A stretch of DNA of 64,000 nt, from NCBI GenBank assembly GCA_002315555.1, contig DCHF01000055.1, forward strand, positions 401,822 through 465,821, given 5' to 3'. The position numbers were made by a program, and so were the translations under genes. Below, piece by piece: positions 1 to 8,771 of the stretch (position 1 is its first letter; every line of letters begins with the position of its first letter). The stretch is from Lachnospiraceae bacterium UBA1759 (GTDB taxonomy: Bacteria > Bacillota > Clostridia > Lachnospirales > Lachnospiraceae). Under the pieces are notes generated by a model, which did no database searches, was not told where the DNA came from, and saw nothing but the letters and a program-made list of their open reading frames with translations.

Positions 1-518
1 CCGTAGTTTCCGGAAATGCCGTCCTGCTCTTCCGAGAGCTGCGGCAGGCAGAGATAACCCATGATATTCAGGCGCTGTCCGACGTTAACGACGACGATGC
101 CCTTCTTTGCCAGCTCGGACGGATCAAATTCGACCTCGCTGTAATAACCGGTTGCCAGGCCGCCGCCATGGAACCACATGAAGACCGGCCGCTTTTCTTC
201 CGCGGAATCCGCACCGGTCGTGATGTGCAGATACAGACAGTCCTCGCTCATCGGGGTATAGCCGTCAAAATAGAAATCGGATGCCCACGGCTCAAAACTC
301 GGGCCCATGCCCATGTCCTGCATCGGACGGCAGGCAAAATGAGTAGCGTCACGGATGCCCGGCCACGGTTCGTGCGGGACCGGTGCCTTGAAGCGCCGCT
401 CGCCGATGGGCGGCTCCGCATACGGTACAGAGCGGAAGGTGGTGATTCCTTCATACTTCCCGGTCAGTTCCGCACCACGCAGCTGACCGTACTTTGTTGT
501 TACGATACCAATACTCAT
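1..518 (-). CDS. Type B carboxylesterase, N-terminal part (cut by window edge)
   Basis: The gene starts at 518 and runs off the left edge, leaving about 172 residues of a protein that is usually near 500. It begins MSIGIVTTKYGQLRG and continues with FRSVPYAEPPIGERRF, the family's typical opening. SEDCLYLHI and then the oxyanion-hole block VFMWFHGGGLATG follow, and NVGQRLNIMGYL near the edge matches the family's NYRLN.x.GFL segment. The nucleophile serine lies outside the window. An AGGAGG ribosome binding site sits 7 bases before the ATG. The family hydrolyses carboxylic esters; no signal peptide is seen, so it is probably cytosolic. The substrate cannot be told from the sequence. Confidence 0.9.
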   Translation of the reverse strand, partial: MSIGIVTTKYGQLRGAELTGKYEGITTFRSVPYAEPPIGERRFKAPVPHEPWPGIRDATHFACRPMQDMGMGPSFEPWASDFYFDGYTPMSEDCLYLHITTGADSAEEKRPVFMWFHGGGLATGYYSEVEFDPSELAKKGIVVVNVGQRLNIMGYLCLPQLSEEQDGISGNY

Positions 519-629
519 GAGGTTTCCTCCTGTATGTTCCGCGCACGAAAACAGGTGCGCTATGGTTCACAGATCGTTGGATCCCTTCAACCGGGCAGTG
601 TGCCCTTCGGTGAAGGAAAGAGGACGGTG

Positions 630-1445
630 TCAGTTCTTTTTGCGGTCGCTCAGTTCGATCGCGTCGTTCAGATTGGTAAGCTCGGTGTGCATTCCGCCGA
701 TGTCCTCCAGCGACTCATCCAGTGTGGCTTCCAGCTTTTCATACGCACGCTTCAGATGCTCGGCCAGTGAAAGCTCGGAGCTGAAGGCCATGAGGAACCG
801 CAGCTTGGGCTTCTTTTCCAGCTGGTCGTGGAACTCGCGGATCTCCGCCTTGACCTGCTCGTAACGGACGATGACATCGTGCTCATCTGCAAACGCCTTC
901 ATCTTGGAAACGAGCCGCGCGGAGTAGGTGAAGTCGATCGTGAATACACCGAAGAAAAAGCCGATGACGAAGCAGAAGGCCATATTGGCCGCCAGCCATT
1001 CAATGGCATTCAGAATGTGCGGATAAACGAACAGGAAGAATGCTGCCGAAAGGATCGTCCAGTAGACGGAGAACTTGGGACAGATCAGACCCTGAAGATT
1101 GGCCCATTCATTCCGGTAGTCCCACAGGCGGACCTTCAGGAATTTCAGACAGAACACACCGGTCACGTACTCAAGGAGCGTCATGCCGATGCCCATCAGG
1201 ATCACGGTCACGATGCTTCCGCTCACGGTCTCCCCCCAGAAGGTGGAGTTTAAGGAACTTAAAAGATATAAAACATCCAGACCGAAGCCGTACAGCGGAA
1301 CGTAGGGACCCACGCAGAAGCCCGGGTTGATCCATTTCCGCTCCGGATTCATTTTGGAGAAGAAACGGCGGTAGAAGAGTTCCAGCACCCAACCGAACAG
1401 GGAACCGATGAAAAACAGATAACATAATTTAAGTAAAAGATTCAT
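630..1445 (-). CDS. CmpB-type putative ABC transporter permease, membrane protein
   Basis: A 271-residue integral membrane protein. The N-terminal two thirds hold about five or six hydrophobic helices and the motifs GWVLELFYRR and NPGFCVGPYVPLYGFG, which I recognise from the CmpB family (PF06541, annotated as a putative ABC transporter permease but biochemically unproven). After about residue 175 there is a charged, probably coiled-coil cytoplasmic tail. It has its own promoter just upstream. The next gene downstream on the same strand is the esterase, 111 bases away, so the two may or may not be co-transcribed. No ABC ATPase is nearby, so a transport role is only a family label. Confidence 0.75.
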   Translation of the reverse strand: MNLLLKLCYLFFIGSLFGWVLELFYRRFFSKMNPERKWINPGFCVGPYVPLYGFGLDVLYLLSSLNSTFWGETVSGSIVTVILMGIGMTLLEYVTGVFCLKFLKVRLWDYRNEWANLQGLICPKFSVYWTILSAAFFLFVYPHILNAIEWLAANMAFCFVIGFFFGVFTIDFTYSARLVSKMKAFADEHDVIVRYEQVKAEIREFHDQLEKKPKLRFLMAFSSELSLAEHLKRAYEKLEATLDESLEDIGGMHTELTNLNDAIELSDRKKN

Positions 1446-1463
1446 AGCAATGCCTCCAACTGA

Positions 1464-1491
1464 AGTATAGCATCGGGAGAGGGGAAGTCAA
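1464..1491 (-). promoter_or_regulatory. Sigma-A-type promoter of the CmpB-family gene
   Basis: Reading the minus strand, TTGACT (1486-1491) is followed after 16 bases by TATACT (1464-1469), with a TGC extended -10. It lies about 20 bases before the start codon at 1445. Confidence 0.8.
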
Positions 1492-1494
1492 TAC

Positions 1495-1524
1495 AAAAAA
1501 GCGGTCCCTTTCGGGACCGCTTTT
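1495..1524 (-). terminator. Rho-independent terminator of the HD-GYP operon
   Basis: Inverted repeat GCGGTCCC/GGGACCGC (1501-1508 and 1513-1520) with a four-base loop, followed on the minus strand by six T. It directly follows the stop codon at 1538. The T run (plus-strand TTTT) on the other side is shorter. Confidence 0.9.
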
Positions 1525-1537
1525 CGGGTTTCACTCC

Positions 1538-4060
1538 TTACAGAAGCGAAGTGTTCAGTAAGATGACCTCGTCCTTGATCAGGCCGATAAAGGTCTGTGC
1601 AAGGACCGGATCGAACTGCTTACCGATGTTCTTTTCGATCTGTTCGACCGCGTAGTCAATGGAAAGTCCTTTACGATACGGACGGTCTGTGGTGATGGCA
1701 TCGAAGGTGTCCGCAAGTGCCAGGCAGCGTGCGGTGACCGGAATGGCCTCACCGCCGATTCCTCTGGGATAACCGCGTCCGTCCCAACGCTCGTGGTGGC
1801 CGACGACTGCGGGAATCATGTAATCCATAGCCGGCAGGTGGCGGATCATCTCAATGGAACCGTTTACGTGGCCCTTCATGATGTCAAACTCTTCATCCGT
1901 AAGAGCGGCCTGCTTGCCGAGAATGGCTTCCGGAATACTGATCTTGCCGATGTCGTGAAGAAGACCTGCATGATAGACCATGCGGACTTCATCGTCGCCG
2001 AGACCGGATGCCGCAGCGAGCAGGGCGGCGTATTCAGCCACGTTGCTGCTGTGCTGGCAGGTGTAATGGTCTTTTGCATCGATGGCGGCGGTAAGAGCGG
2101 AGATGATGGACAGGTTCTGTTCGAATCCATCGTCCTTGCGCTGCAGGACGCCGCGTACACGATCGCGAAGACCCAGATTAATGCTGGCTTCACGCTGTCT
2201 GATGAAGATACGGTCCTTACCGGAGGTCTTCGCAGTGAAGACGGCCAGGTCGGCATTATCGATCAGTTCGCGTACGGAAGAAGCGGTAGAGGGTGCTACA
2301 CAGATACCGGCGCTGATGGTCAGGTTCTTGTATTCCTTACGCTGCTCGGTATTGTTAATGGCCAGGATCTCTCTGCGGATGACCTCAGTCAGGTCATGCG
2401 CCTTCTTGCCGTCATAGAGCGGTAAGAGGATGGAGAAGATCTTGCCGCTGGTGCGGAAGACTTCGCCGCTGCCGTTTACACAGGTGGAGATGATCTCTGC
2501 GACACGCTTTAAGGTGAGATCGCCTTCCAGCGTACCGTATAACTGGTTGTAAAGCTTGAAATCGTCGATGTCGATATCAATAAGAGCCAGACATTCGTTA
2601 CCGTAGATCCGGTACTTTTCGGTGATGGACTCCACAAATGCGCGGTAGTTGCCAACGCCGGTCAGGCTGTCGATACGTGCCTCACGGTACATCTGCTCGT
2701 AGAGGGCAGCGTTCTTTACCGCGATGGAGGCAACGGAGCTTAACGTGGTCAGGTAATTGATCTCGCTTCCGGTGAAGGAGTTGCGTTTTTCCTTGCCTGT
2801 CAGCATGATGAGACCGGCGATGTCATCGCCGTCATTCATTGCAATGACGCAGGAAATATCCGCTGCGAGCATCTGCGCCTTTTCCTCATCCCAAAGAGAG
2901 CGGTACATTGAAGTGGTACGGAACTCTTCCATGATGAAGTAACCTTCACTGTTCTTCAGTGCGGTGATCATCGGGCTGTCCAGCATGATCCGGAAGACCT
3001 TGCCGCCCAGCTGCGTGGAATCCGCACGAACGGTATAGGCTTCACTGTCCTTTAACATGATGAAGATGCGGTCAACGGTGACACCGGCCTGTACGGCGGT
3101 CAGAAGCTCCTGCGTGATCTCCTTTGTGTTCAATGACTTTGAGACCTTATCGGAGAAGGAACTGATGAGCATCTCCTGCTGGTTCTTCAGGTTGAAGAGT
3201 ACACTGGTCAGCCGGTCAACGATGGTGTAGAAGAACATCATGAAGACGGAGAATACCAGTACCAGGATCAGGGTCAGGGTGTTTTCATCATACGGGAAGA
3301 CCATCAGCAGCAGTGCTCTTAACGGCTCAATGAAGGACGCGAGCAGGATGATGGAGATGATCAGCGAGAACAGGGTCAGTACACGGCGGTTGATCAGAAG
3401 CGTCATGGTGAACATACGCTTCTTACCGAGTCCGTGTGCCAGTGCGATCGCGAACAGGATACCGGTCACCTGGTCCCACGGGAAGGTATTGCCCGGCAGG
3501 ATCTGGATAATGTTACCGACACCGATCACGATGCATCCGAAGATGATCGACTTCAGGCCCGGCATGTTGGAGCTTACTCTGCGGATCAACCGGTGGAGCA
3601 CCAGTACAATGCCGACGACCTGAGCCATCAGGTAGATGTAGGGGATCGCAATCGTCCATGTCATCTCGTAGCGGAAGATCTTACCGTTCTCGGTGACCTC
3701 GGGCGTGGGCGGCTTTAAGAAGAAGCCAAGCGCGGAGAGCACCAGAATGATGATCATACCGACGGTCCAGAAGATAGTCTGCTTTGGCCGGTGGTCATGC
3801 GCGTAGCTGAGCACAAAGTAGTAGCAGAGCCAGCCCTCACTGAAGAGCGCGAGTAACGAGACATAGAACCAGAAGTTCAGTCCCGGCCACACTTCGAGTC
3901 GCATGAGAACAGAAGCGCCGGACCAGATGGCAAAGCCGAACAGCACGACAATGAAGCTTCGGATCTCCGGAGACTTCTTTGCCGCGAGGAACGCCGCCAG
4001 GAACAGGACGTAAAGGCAAAAGGCTGTTAAATTGATGTAAAGGAAGGGAACTCCCGCCAT
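1538..4060 (-). CDS. 7TM-GAF-degenerate GGDEF-HD-GYP cyclic-di-GMP phosphodiesterase
   Basis: An 840-residue sensor. Residues 1-285 hold eight or nine hydrophobic helices, like the 7TM sensor module of membrane histidine kinases. A GAF-like domain follows (about 305-455), then a GGDEF-fold domain (about 470-620) in which the signature is SGKIF (538-542) instead of GGDEF, so cyclase activity is not expected. The C-terminal HD-GYP domain (about 660-830) is intact: HDIGK with H702/D703, HH at 755-756, and DGRGYP ending at 765. This predicts c-di-GMP hydrolysis controlled by a membrane or small-molecule signal. It is the last gene of a tight operon, 6 bases after the GH3 gene. The degenerate GGDEF may act as a GTP-binding regulator (inference). 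Confidence 0.9.
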   Translation of the reverse strand: MAGVPFLYINLTAFCLYVLFLAAFLAAKKSPEIRSFIVVLFGFAIWSGASVLMRLEVWPGLNFWFYVSLLALFSEGWLCYYFVLSYAHDHRPKQTIFWTVGMIIILVLSALGFFLKPPTPEVTENGKIFRYEMTWTIAIPYIYLMAQVVGIVLVLHRLIRRVSSNMPGLKSIIFGCIVIGVGNIIQILPGNTFPWDQVTGILFAIALAHGLGKKRMFTMTLLINRRVLTLFSLIISIILLASFIEPLRALLLMVFPYDENTLTLILVLVFSVFMMFFYTIVDRLTSVLFNLKNQQEMLISSFSDKVSKSLNTKEITQELLTAVQAGVTVDRIFIMLKDSEAYTVRADSTQLGGKVFRIMLDSPMITALKNSEGYFIMEEFRTTSMYRSLWDEEKAQMLAADISCVIAMNDGDDIAGLIMLTGKEKRNSFTGSEINYLTTLSSVASIAVKNAALYEQMYREARIDSLTGVGNYRAFVESITEKYRIYGNECLALIDIDIDDFKLYNQLYGTLEGDLTLKRVAEIISTCVNGSGEVFRTSGKIFSILLPLYDGKKAHDLTEVIRREILAINNTEQRKEYKNLTISAGICVAPSTASSVRELIDNADLAVFTAKTSGKDRIFIRQREASINLGLRDRVRGVLQRKDDGFEQNLSIISALTAAIDAKDHYTCQHSSNVAEYAALLAAASGLGDDEVRMVYHAGLLHDIGKISIPEAILGKQAALTDEEFDIMKGHVNGSIEMIRHLPAMDYMIPAVVGHHERWDGRGYPRGIGGEAIPVTARCLALADTFDAITTDRPYRKGLSIDYAVEQIEKNIGKQFDPVLAQTFIGLIKDEVILLNTSLL

Positions 4061-4066
4061 CAGTTA

Positions 4067-5698
4067 TTAATCCTCTCTGTTCATTACGGAAGGGATCGTT
4101 TCCTTCCGGTAGCCTGTCAGCATCTGAATATCGATGGCAGGCGGGTTGATGTGACGGATGGAACGGCCGATCATGCTTTCGCACTGTTTGATCGTTCCGG
4201 ATTTCAGGATCGTGATCTGTAACGGCTCCATATCGAGCAGCTTCTTCAGGTCACTGTAATCGCTGTCAAAGTTTTTGAAGTAGAGTGCCAGATGATCCTG
4301 GATCAGCGAACGAAGCGCGGTCTCCGTCATCAGGGACTCTTCTTTGATCTCCGCATACAGGTGCATGAACGGTGTGTTGCTGGTGTCATACTCCTTCTTT
4401 GCGGTCCAGTCGCCGATGGGCAGGCGGGATTCCCGGATGACCTCGGTGATGGAAGCTTCGGTAATGCGCGTGAAACCGGCGATGTCGATCAGGTCCGGTG
4501 TCCGGTCGATGTAAGTGAACCGGGGGAGGGAACCGTCGGCAGGTGCCGATACGCAATGATACATGTCGCCGATACGATACCGCATGAATGCTCCGCCGTG
4601 GAGAACACTGATGACCAGTTCATAGGATTCTCCCGCGGACACACCGTCCATCAGACAGGTGCGCGGAGTGTAGTTCGCAGTCTCGTTTTCACGCTGCAGC
4701 TCGCTTTCCGGAATGAACTCATAGAAGCAGGCATCCGGGAAGAAGACCATTCCGCGATGTTCCCATGTATCGACAGAGAGGCAGGTGGATTCCGTGCCGG
4801 CTGCGAGCTCGATGGGTTCAACGCCCCACGCCTTGGTCAGGCGTGATTTATACCGTACGGCATCTGTTCCGGTGGCTACAAAGCCCTTCAGGCGGAATAC
4901 ATCGCCCGGGACCAGCTTGCCGCCGTCATCCTGATGCCGTGACTTTGCCTTCAGGAAACGAATGGCAATGGACGGCGATGCTTTCAGAAGAGAACTTAAT
5001 CCGGAGGATTTTTTGGAACCGCCGGTCGCGGACTCTTCAAAGTGTTCGGTAATATAGTTTGCGACGCTGCCGATGGCGAAGAAGTAATCCACGCCGCCGT
5101 GAAGCGCCATCTTGAATCCGGCTTTGATGCGCTGGCTGAAGGAAAGATCCGAATGGGAATTTGTATCCGGCAGCCAGGCAAAGTCCATATCTTCATTCAA
5201 AAGAGAAGGCAGAAGACCGGTCGCATACGGAAGCGGTGCGCCGCCGTAAAGAATGCGGTCCTTTGCGGTGACATCGAAATCACCGTAGCCGTGGCTGGAA
5301 GCCAGCATCATAACTGCGAAAACATTGTGCTTGTAGGTGTCAAGCATGGCGCGGGTATACGGCGCGACCTTGACGGGACGGAAACCGCCCTCCCAGGTGG
5401 TCTCGATCCAGATCACCGGATCTGCCGGAAGCATGTCTGCGCGCTTTGCGAGGAGAATGTCCGCATAATCCGCATAGCGGGTCATGGGGAAGGTCGCACG
5501 GAACTCGTCAATGGAACCGCAGGACGCACCGGCTGTCAGCCGCTTTCCGAGACCGGATTCGCGGAATAAGGACAGCTGCTCCTCCATCAGACGATTCTGA
5601 ATGAACATATAATCCTTGATTTTGAGATCCAGGAAGCCGCAGTACTCCTCCCAGACCTGTTTTTTCGGTAAATATTTCAGTTTCTCACGAAAATTCAT
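4067..5698 (-). CDS. GH3 auxin-responsive-promoter family protein (acyl-adenylate fold)
   Basis: A 543-residue protein with the overall plan of the GH3 family. In plants these join acyl acids to amino acids through an acyl-AMP; most bacterial members have no known substrate. Matching blocks are IETTWEGGFRPVKVAPYT (at the place of the family's SGTTGG.RK.IP.T nucleotide loop), AGTESTCLSVDTW, and GESYELVISVLHGGAFMRYRIGD (in two parts, matching GE.YELV.T...GLYRYR.GD). The nucleotide loop is degenerate (TTWEGG), so normal ATP binding is uncertain. It overlaps the ICMT-like gene by 4 bases and precedes the HD-GYP gene by 6, which argues for a common pathway. Confidence 0.8.
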   Translation of the reverse strand: MNFREKLKYLPKKQVWEEYCGFLDLKIKDYMFIQNRLMEEQLSLFRESGLGKRLTAGASCGSIDEFRATFPMTRYADYADILLAKRADMLPADPVIWIETTWEGGFRPVKVAPYTRAMLDTYKHNVFAVMMLASSHGYGDFDVTAKDRILYGGAPLPYATGLLPSLLNEDMDFAWLPDTNSHSDLSFSQRIKAGFKMALHGGVDYFFAIGSVANYITEHFEESATGGSKKSSGLSSLLKASPSIAIRFLKAKSRHQDDGGKLVPGDVFRLKGFVATGTDAVRYKSRLTKAWGVEPIELAAGTESTCLSVDTWEHRGMVFFPDACFYEFIPESELQRENETANYTPRTCLMDGVSAGESYELVISVLHGGAFMRYRIGDMYHCVSAPADGSLPRFTYIDRTPDLIDIAGFTRITEASITEVIRESRLPIGDWTAKKEYDTSNTPFMHLYAEIKEESLMTETALRSLIQDHLALYFKNFDSDYSDLKKLLDMEPLQITILKSGTIKQCESMIGRSIRHINPPAIDIQMLTGYRKETIPSVMNRED

Positions 5699-6252
5699 TC
5701 ATTACGTCCTTTGAAATCTTCAATACATGCCCGGATGCTGTTTCCGTTCGGAATCATGCAGGGCGTGGTTTCCTTATATAAGTCGTAGCCGGAGAGTACG
5801 CGCGGAAAGACAACGAGGTCCTCAAAAATGCCGAGGGCGATGTCCAGGAGCGCAAAGATCAGTACGGCTGCGGCCGGGAAGCCGAACGACGGGATCAGGC
5901 AGGCATAGAATAAAATAAGAAAAGGGATGCCGGGGTGCCGTGAAAGCGCGTAAAGCTTCTTTGTATATACAGGGCGTTTTTCACCCTGATGTTCATATCC
6001 GTCTTCAACGGAAAAAGAACCGAAAAGAGACATCATAGTCAGAAAAAGGAAGAGGGCGGCAAGCAGCATAAAAGGAACCCGGATGAGTAACGGGAGTCCG
6101 GTATGAGATTTAATAAGAAGCATTGCCGTGGATAAAACAAGAAACAGACATCCTGCATAGAAAGATGCCTTGAAGATCTTATGGATGGGACGCAGGTCAT
6201 TGAGATCGCCCAGAAAAAACAGCGCGAAACCTGCTATACCGATGATATACAT
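5695..6252 (-). CDS. ICMT/PEMT-like integral membrane protein, possible methyltransferase
   Basis: A 185-residue membrane protein with about five hydrophobic helices. The second half resembles isoprenylcysteine/phospholipid methyltransferases: LYALSRHPGIPFL corresponds to the RHP.Y..G block, and FEDLVVFPRVLSGYDLYKET to the E...L...FG..Y..Y segment. In the family these form the SAM-binding pocket at the membrane. The match is by pattern only, and the function (lipid or carboxyl methylation) is inferred. It is the first gene of the operon with the GH3 and HD-GYP genes and sits behind a strong promoter. The stop codon overlaps the GH3 start (ATGA). Confidence 0.55.
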   Translation of the reverse strand: MYIIGIAGFALFFLGDLNDLRPIHKIFKASFYAGCLFLVLSTAMLLIKSHTGLPLLIRVPFMLLAALFLFLTMMSLFGSFSVEDGYEHQGEKRPVYTKKLYALSRHPGIPFLILFYACLIPSFGFPAAAVLIFALLDIALGIFEDLVVFPRVLSGYDLYKETTPCMIPNGNSIRACIEDFKGRNE

Positions 6253-6290
6253 GTCTTGTTTGAACCCTTTTCTTCTTATGAGGTAATACT

Positions 6291-6320
6291 AATATAAACA
6301 CCCTCCTGCGTAAATGTCAA
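6291..6320 (-). promoter_or_regulatory. Promoter of the ICMT-like/GH3/HD-GYP operon
   Basis: On the minus strand TTGACA (6315-6320), an 18-base spacer and TATATT (6291-6296), 38 bases before the start codon at 6252. Confidence 0.8.
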
Positions 6321-6431
6321 TAATTTTTTTCGAAAATGTTAAATTTCTTTTAACGAAATTGTGCAGGCGCTTAACAAGTTGCGCAAGATATGGTAAGCAC
6401 GGGCGTTTTGCCACATTTTCAGCACATAATA

Positions 6432-6471
6432 AAGCAGCCGGAAAGGGCGGTAAAACACCTTCCGGCTGCTT
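6432..6471 (-). terminator. Probable terminator after the gene at 6498-7253
   Basis: Eleven-base perfect inverted repeat AGCAGCCGGAA/TTCCGGCTGCT (6433-6443 and 6460-6470). The minus-strand continuation is only moderately T-rich (TTTATTAT), so termination may be incomplete. The remaining intergenic stretch 6321-6431 holds nothing I recognise. Confidence 0.65.
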
Positions 6472-6497
6472 GGATAAATATAAAAATCAATTAAATG

Positions 6498-7253
6498 TTA
6501 CACAAAAGTTAACGGCTCCTTTGCGATCTCACGGACGATCTCCTTCAGTGCCGCGATCTCCTCCGGAGCGCCTTCGGCATCCAGATAGACACCGCCTTCG
6601 CCGCCGTTCACACCGCCCGCGCTGACGATCATCGTATCGCAGCCGGTCAGGAGACGGATCGCATCGAGCTCGGTAAAGGCCTCGCCCGGTGCCTCAAACA
6701 GCCGGAGACCGTGGCCGTCCGGAGCATTGAGACGCGCGGTGAGAACGCTTAACGGCTGTTCCACGCGCTTTTCGACACCGACCGGGAGGATCAGTTTGGT
6801 CCTGCGGGCCAGGACCGGGCGGGAAGCTTCCATGATGGTGCCGCCCATTTCGGCGTTACCGATCAGGATCGCAGCGGTGTGCGACCGGAGATCCACCGCA
6901 TTGGCGCCCTTTAAGATGACATCACCCTGCTTCAGCAGATCGCAGGCCGCGCCGAGGTCATCGACAAACTGAGCTTCGCCCTTTGTGATGATAAGCTGGC
7001 CCGGGAACGGTTCCACGGTGGTCCTGGCACCCGGAGCGACGGTCACGCCTTTGTGGAAGGCGGGGAAGGTCACGCGCACATCACTGCCGATGGTCTCTAA
7101 AAGGGCATTGGCGGCGTATACGTTTGTTGTACCGGCGATGACCAGCACGGTTCCGTTATTCAGTGCGTCCCTGATCTCCGGACGCATAAGAAGTCCTTTG
7201 GCAATGAGGCGTTTTCCCGCGGCGGGAGTAAGATAAAACTGGTAGTGTGACAT
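6498..7253 (-). CDS. Conserved-looking soluble protein of unknown function
   Basis: A 251-residue protein I do not recognise. It starts MSHYQFYLTPAAGKRLIAKG, with an AAAGGAG ribosome binding site 7 bases upstream. Gly-rich segments at VLVIAGTTNVYAANAL, ILKGANAVD, AILIGNAEMGGTIMEAS and MIVSAGGVNGGEGGVYL alternate with predicted strands and helices. This looks like an alpha/beta enzyme fold with a phosphate- or nucleotide-binding site. It has no signal peptide or membrane helix. The gene stands 98 bases after the MFS transporter gene on the same strand and could be co-transcribed with it. No function is proposed. Confidence 0.7.
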   Translation of the reverse strand: MSHYQFYLTPAAGKRLIAKGLLMRPEIRDALNNGTVLVIAGTTNVYAANALLETIGSDVRVTFPAFHKGVTVAPGARTTVEPFPGQLIITKGEAQFVDDLGAACDLLKQGDVILKGANAVDLRSHTAAILIGNAEMGGTIMEASRPVLARRTKLILPVGVEKRVEQPLSVLTARLNAPDGHGLRLFEAPGEAFTELDAIRLLTGCDTMIVSAGGVNGGEGGVYLDAEGAPEEIAALKEIVREIAKEPLTFV

Positions 7254-7351
7254 TTCAGACTCCTTTCATTATCAATAGGTAGGTCCACCGGTCTGTGTTT
7301 TACGTCCTGTGACCTTACTTCGTCGGCCTGCGCTTTTCCGGTCCGCGGTCC

Positions 7352-8584
7352 TTATTGCTGGCCCGCAACCTTTTCCGTCTTCTCGGCGGAGAAGATCATG
7401 ATCACGGCGCCGACAGCACTGATCACCGTGGTTACTGCAAGCAGTGTGCGGACTCCCGCGGCATCGAGCAGGCGGCCTCCGAGAAGGGAGCCCAGAATAT
7501 TACCGATGGTGTAGGACATGGACGCATAGCCCTGTCCCTTGACCACATCCGCGCGGTCCATTTTTGCATTGACATAGTATACGATGGATACAGTCAGAAG
7601 TGCCCAACCACCCATCTGGAAAATTTGGACAAAATAGTATCCCATAACCGATGTCGCAAGCAGTGAGAAAAGCAGCTTAAGCGTAAAGAATACGCCGGAC
7701 ATACGGAGCCATACATCGCATCGTACCTTCTTTACAAGATAGGAAAAAAAGAACAATGTCGGGAGTTCCGAGAGCGCTGCGATGGCTGCGGAGGTTCCCA
7801 TTTCCGCGCTTCCTCCGCCGATCGGTTCGATGATCTGCAGAATATAGCTGTTTACGACGGTATGGCCGAGGTAGATGCACATGCAGCCCAGAAGCAGAAC
7901 GGCAAAACGGGGATACTTCCGGAAGAAAGCCGCCGCTCCGCCGGAGCTTTTCACGACCTCGTGCTCTTCGCGTACGGTCTTTTTGAAGGGGAAGAATAAA
8001 AGCGCCGTCAGGAATAAAAGATAGCCGATGGTGATGCAGAGCGGCACCACATCGTGGCCGATGACGGTGATCAGATACCCGAGTCCATAGGACGCGGAAG
8101 CGTAGCCCAGCGAACTCACGGCCTTGGAGGCGCCGAAGTTCAGCTTATGTCCCTGATTCAGACTCTCCATGCTGAGCGCGTTCATGAACGGCTGCAGCAG
8201 CATGAGGAGCATCATGGCGATCGCATAGAAGCCGGCCGTCAGAAGACGGATGGCACGTCCGCCCGTTGCGACGGCGGCACGGCCGGAGAACAGGATGAAG
8301 ATTCCGACTGCGGCGAGGATTCCGCCGAGGATCATCAGGAAGGTCTTAATGGACGGGCTGTCCGGACGATCGGCGATGGTGGAGAGGATCGGCTGAAGCA
8401 CGGCCGCCAGGATACATCCCACAGCCAGGACCACACCGATCTCACTGTTTGTGAGGCCCGCATGCAAAAGAAATGCACTGGCAAACGCGCCGATGGCCGC
8501 AAAGCCGATCCAGTACAGGGTGACGATGAAGGAATAACCCACCGTCAGGTCTTTTTTTTCTGTATTCATATTGGAATGATTCAT
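7352..8584 (-). CDS. Major facilitator superfamily transporter
   Basis: A 410-residue protein with twelve hydrophobic helices and the MFS loop segments. The opening (YSFIVTLYWIGFAAIGAF, then LTNSEIGVVLAVGCILAAVL) resembles the LacY/nucleoside-symporter-like MFS branch. A soluble loop near residue 200 (FKKTVREEHEVVK) separates the two six-helix halves. Substrate unknown; a sugar or nucleoside is plausible from the family. The start at 8584 lacks a clear ribosome binding site and is directly preceded by a hairpin (GCCCGG/CCGGGC, 8587-8602). A second ATG five codons in is possible. Transcribed divergently from the SnoaL-like gene. Confidence 0.85.
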   Translation of the reverse strand: MNHSNMNTEKKDLTVGYSFIVTLYWIGFAAIGAFASAFLLHAGLTNSEIGVVLAVGCILAAVLQPILSTIADRPDSPSIKTFLMILGGILAAVGIFILFSGRAAVATGGRAIRLLTAGFYAIAMMLLMLLQPFMNALSMESLNQGHKLNFGASKAVSSLGYASASYGLGYLITVIGHDVVPLCITIGYLLFLTALLFFPFKKTVREEHEVVKSSGGAAAFFRKYPRFAVLLLGCMCIYLGHTVVNSYILQIIEPIGGGSAEMGTSAAIAALSELPTLFFFSYLVKKVRCDVWLRMSGVFFTLKLLFSLLATSVMGYYFVQIFQMGGWALLTVSIVYYVNAKMDRADVVKGQGYASMSYTIGNILGSLLGGRLLDAAGVRTLLAVTTVISAVGAVIMIFSAEKTEKVAGQQ

Positions 8585-8627
8585 ACGCCCGGGGATCCGG
8601 GCATTCTTTCTTTATGGTATCGTTCAT

Positions 8628-8656
8628 AATTTACCACGAAGCCCATCTGATGTAAA
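8628..8656 (-). promoter_or_regulatory. Probable promoter of the MFS transporter gene
   Basis: Minus strand TTTACA (8651-8656), 17-base spacer, TAAATT (8628-8633). The -10 matches consensus at four of six positions. Confidence 0.55.
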
Positions 8657-8701
8657 GAAATCGATTTATATTTCTCCGAAAATGTTCCCTCGCCTGAAAA
8701 T

Positions 8702-8712
8702 CGTGCTATAAT
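8702..8712 (+). promoter_or_regulatory. Extended -10 promoter of the SnoaL-like gene
   Basis: TGCTATAAT (8704-8712), a perfect TGnTATAAT extended -10. No good -35 is seen 17 bases upstream, as is common for this promoter type. Confidence 0.65.
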
Positions 8713-8771
8713 CCCCTTAACAAGACCTGTGAGCGTGCGCTGCAGGCAAATATTATATGCGAGGTACCACC

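Noticed and set aside
8442..8627. Small minus-strand frame over the start of the MFS gene
   Set aside because: It overlaps the transporter's start in another frame and its composition is unlike a protein domain.
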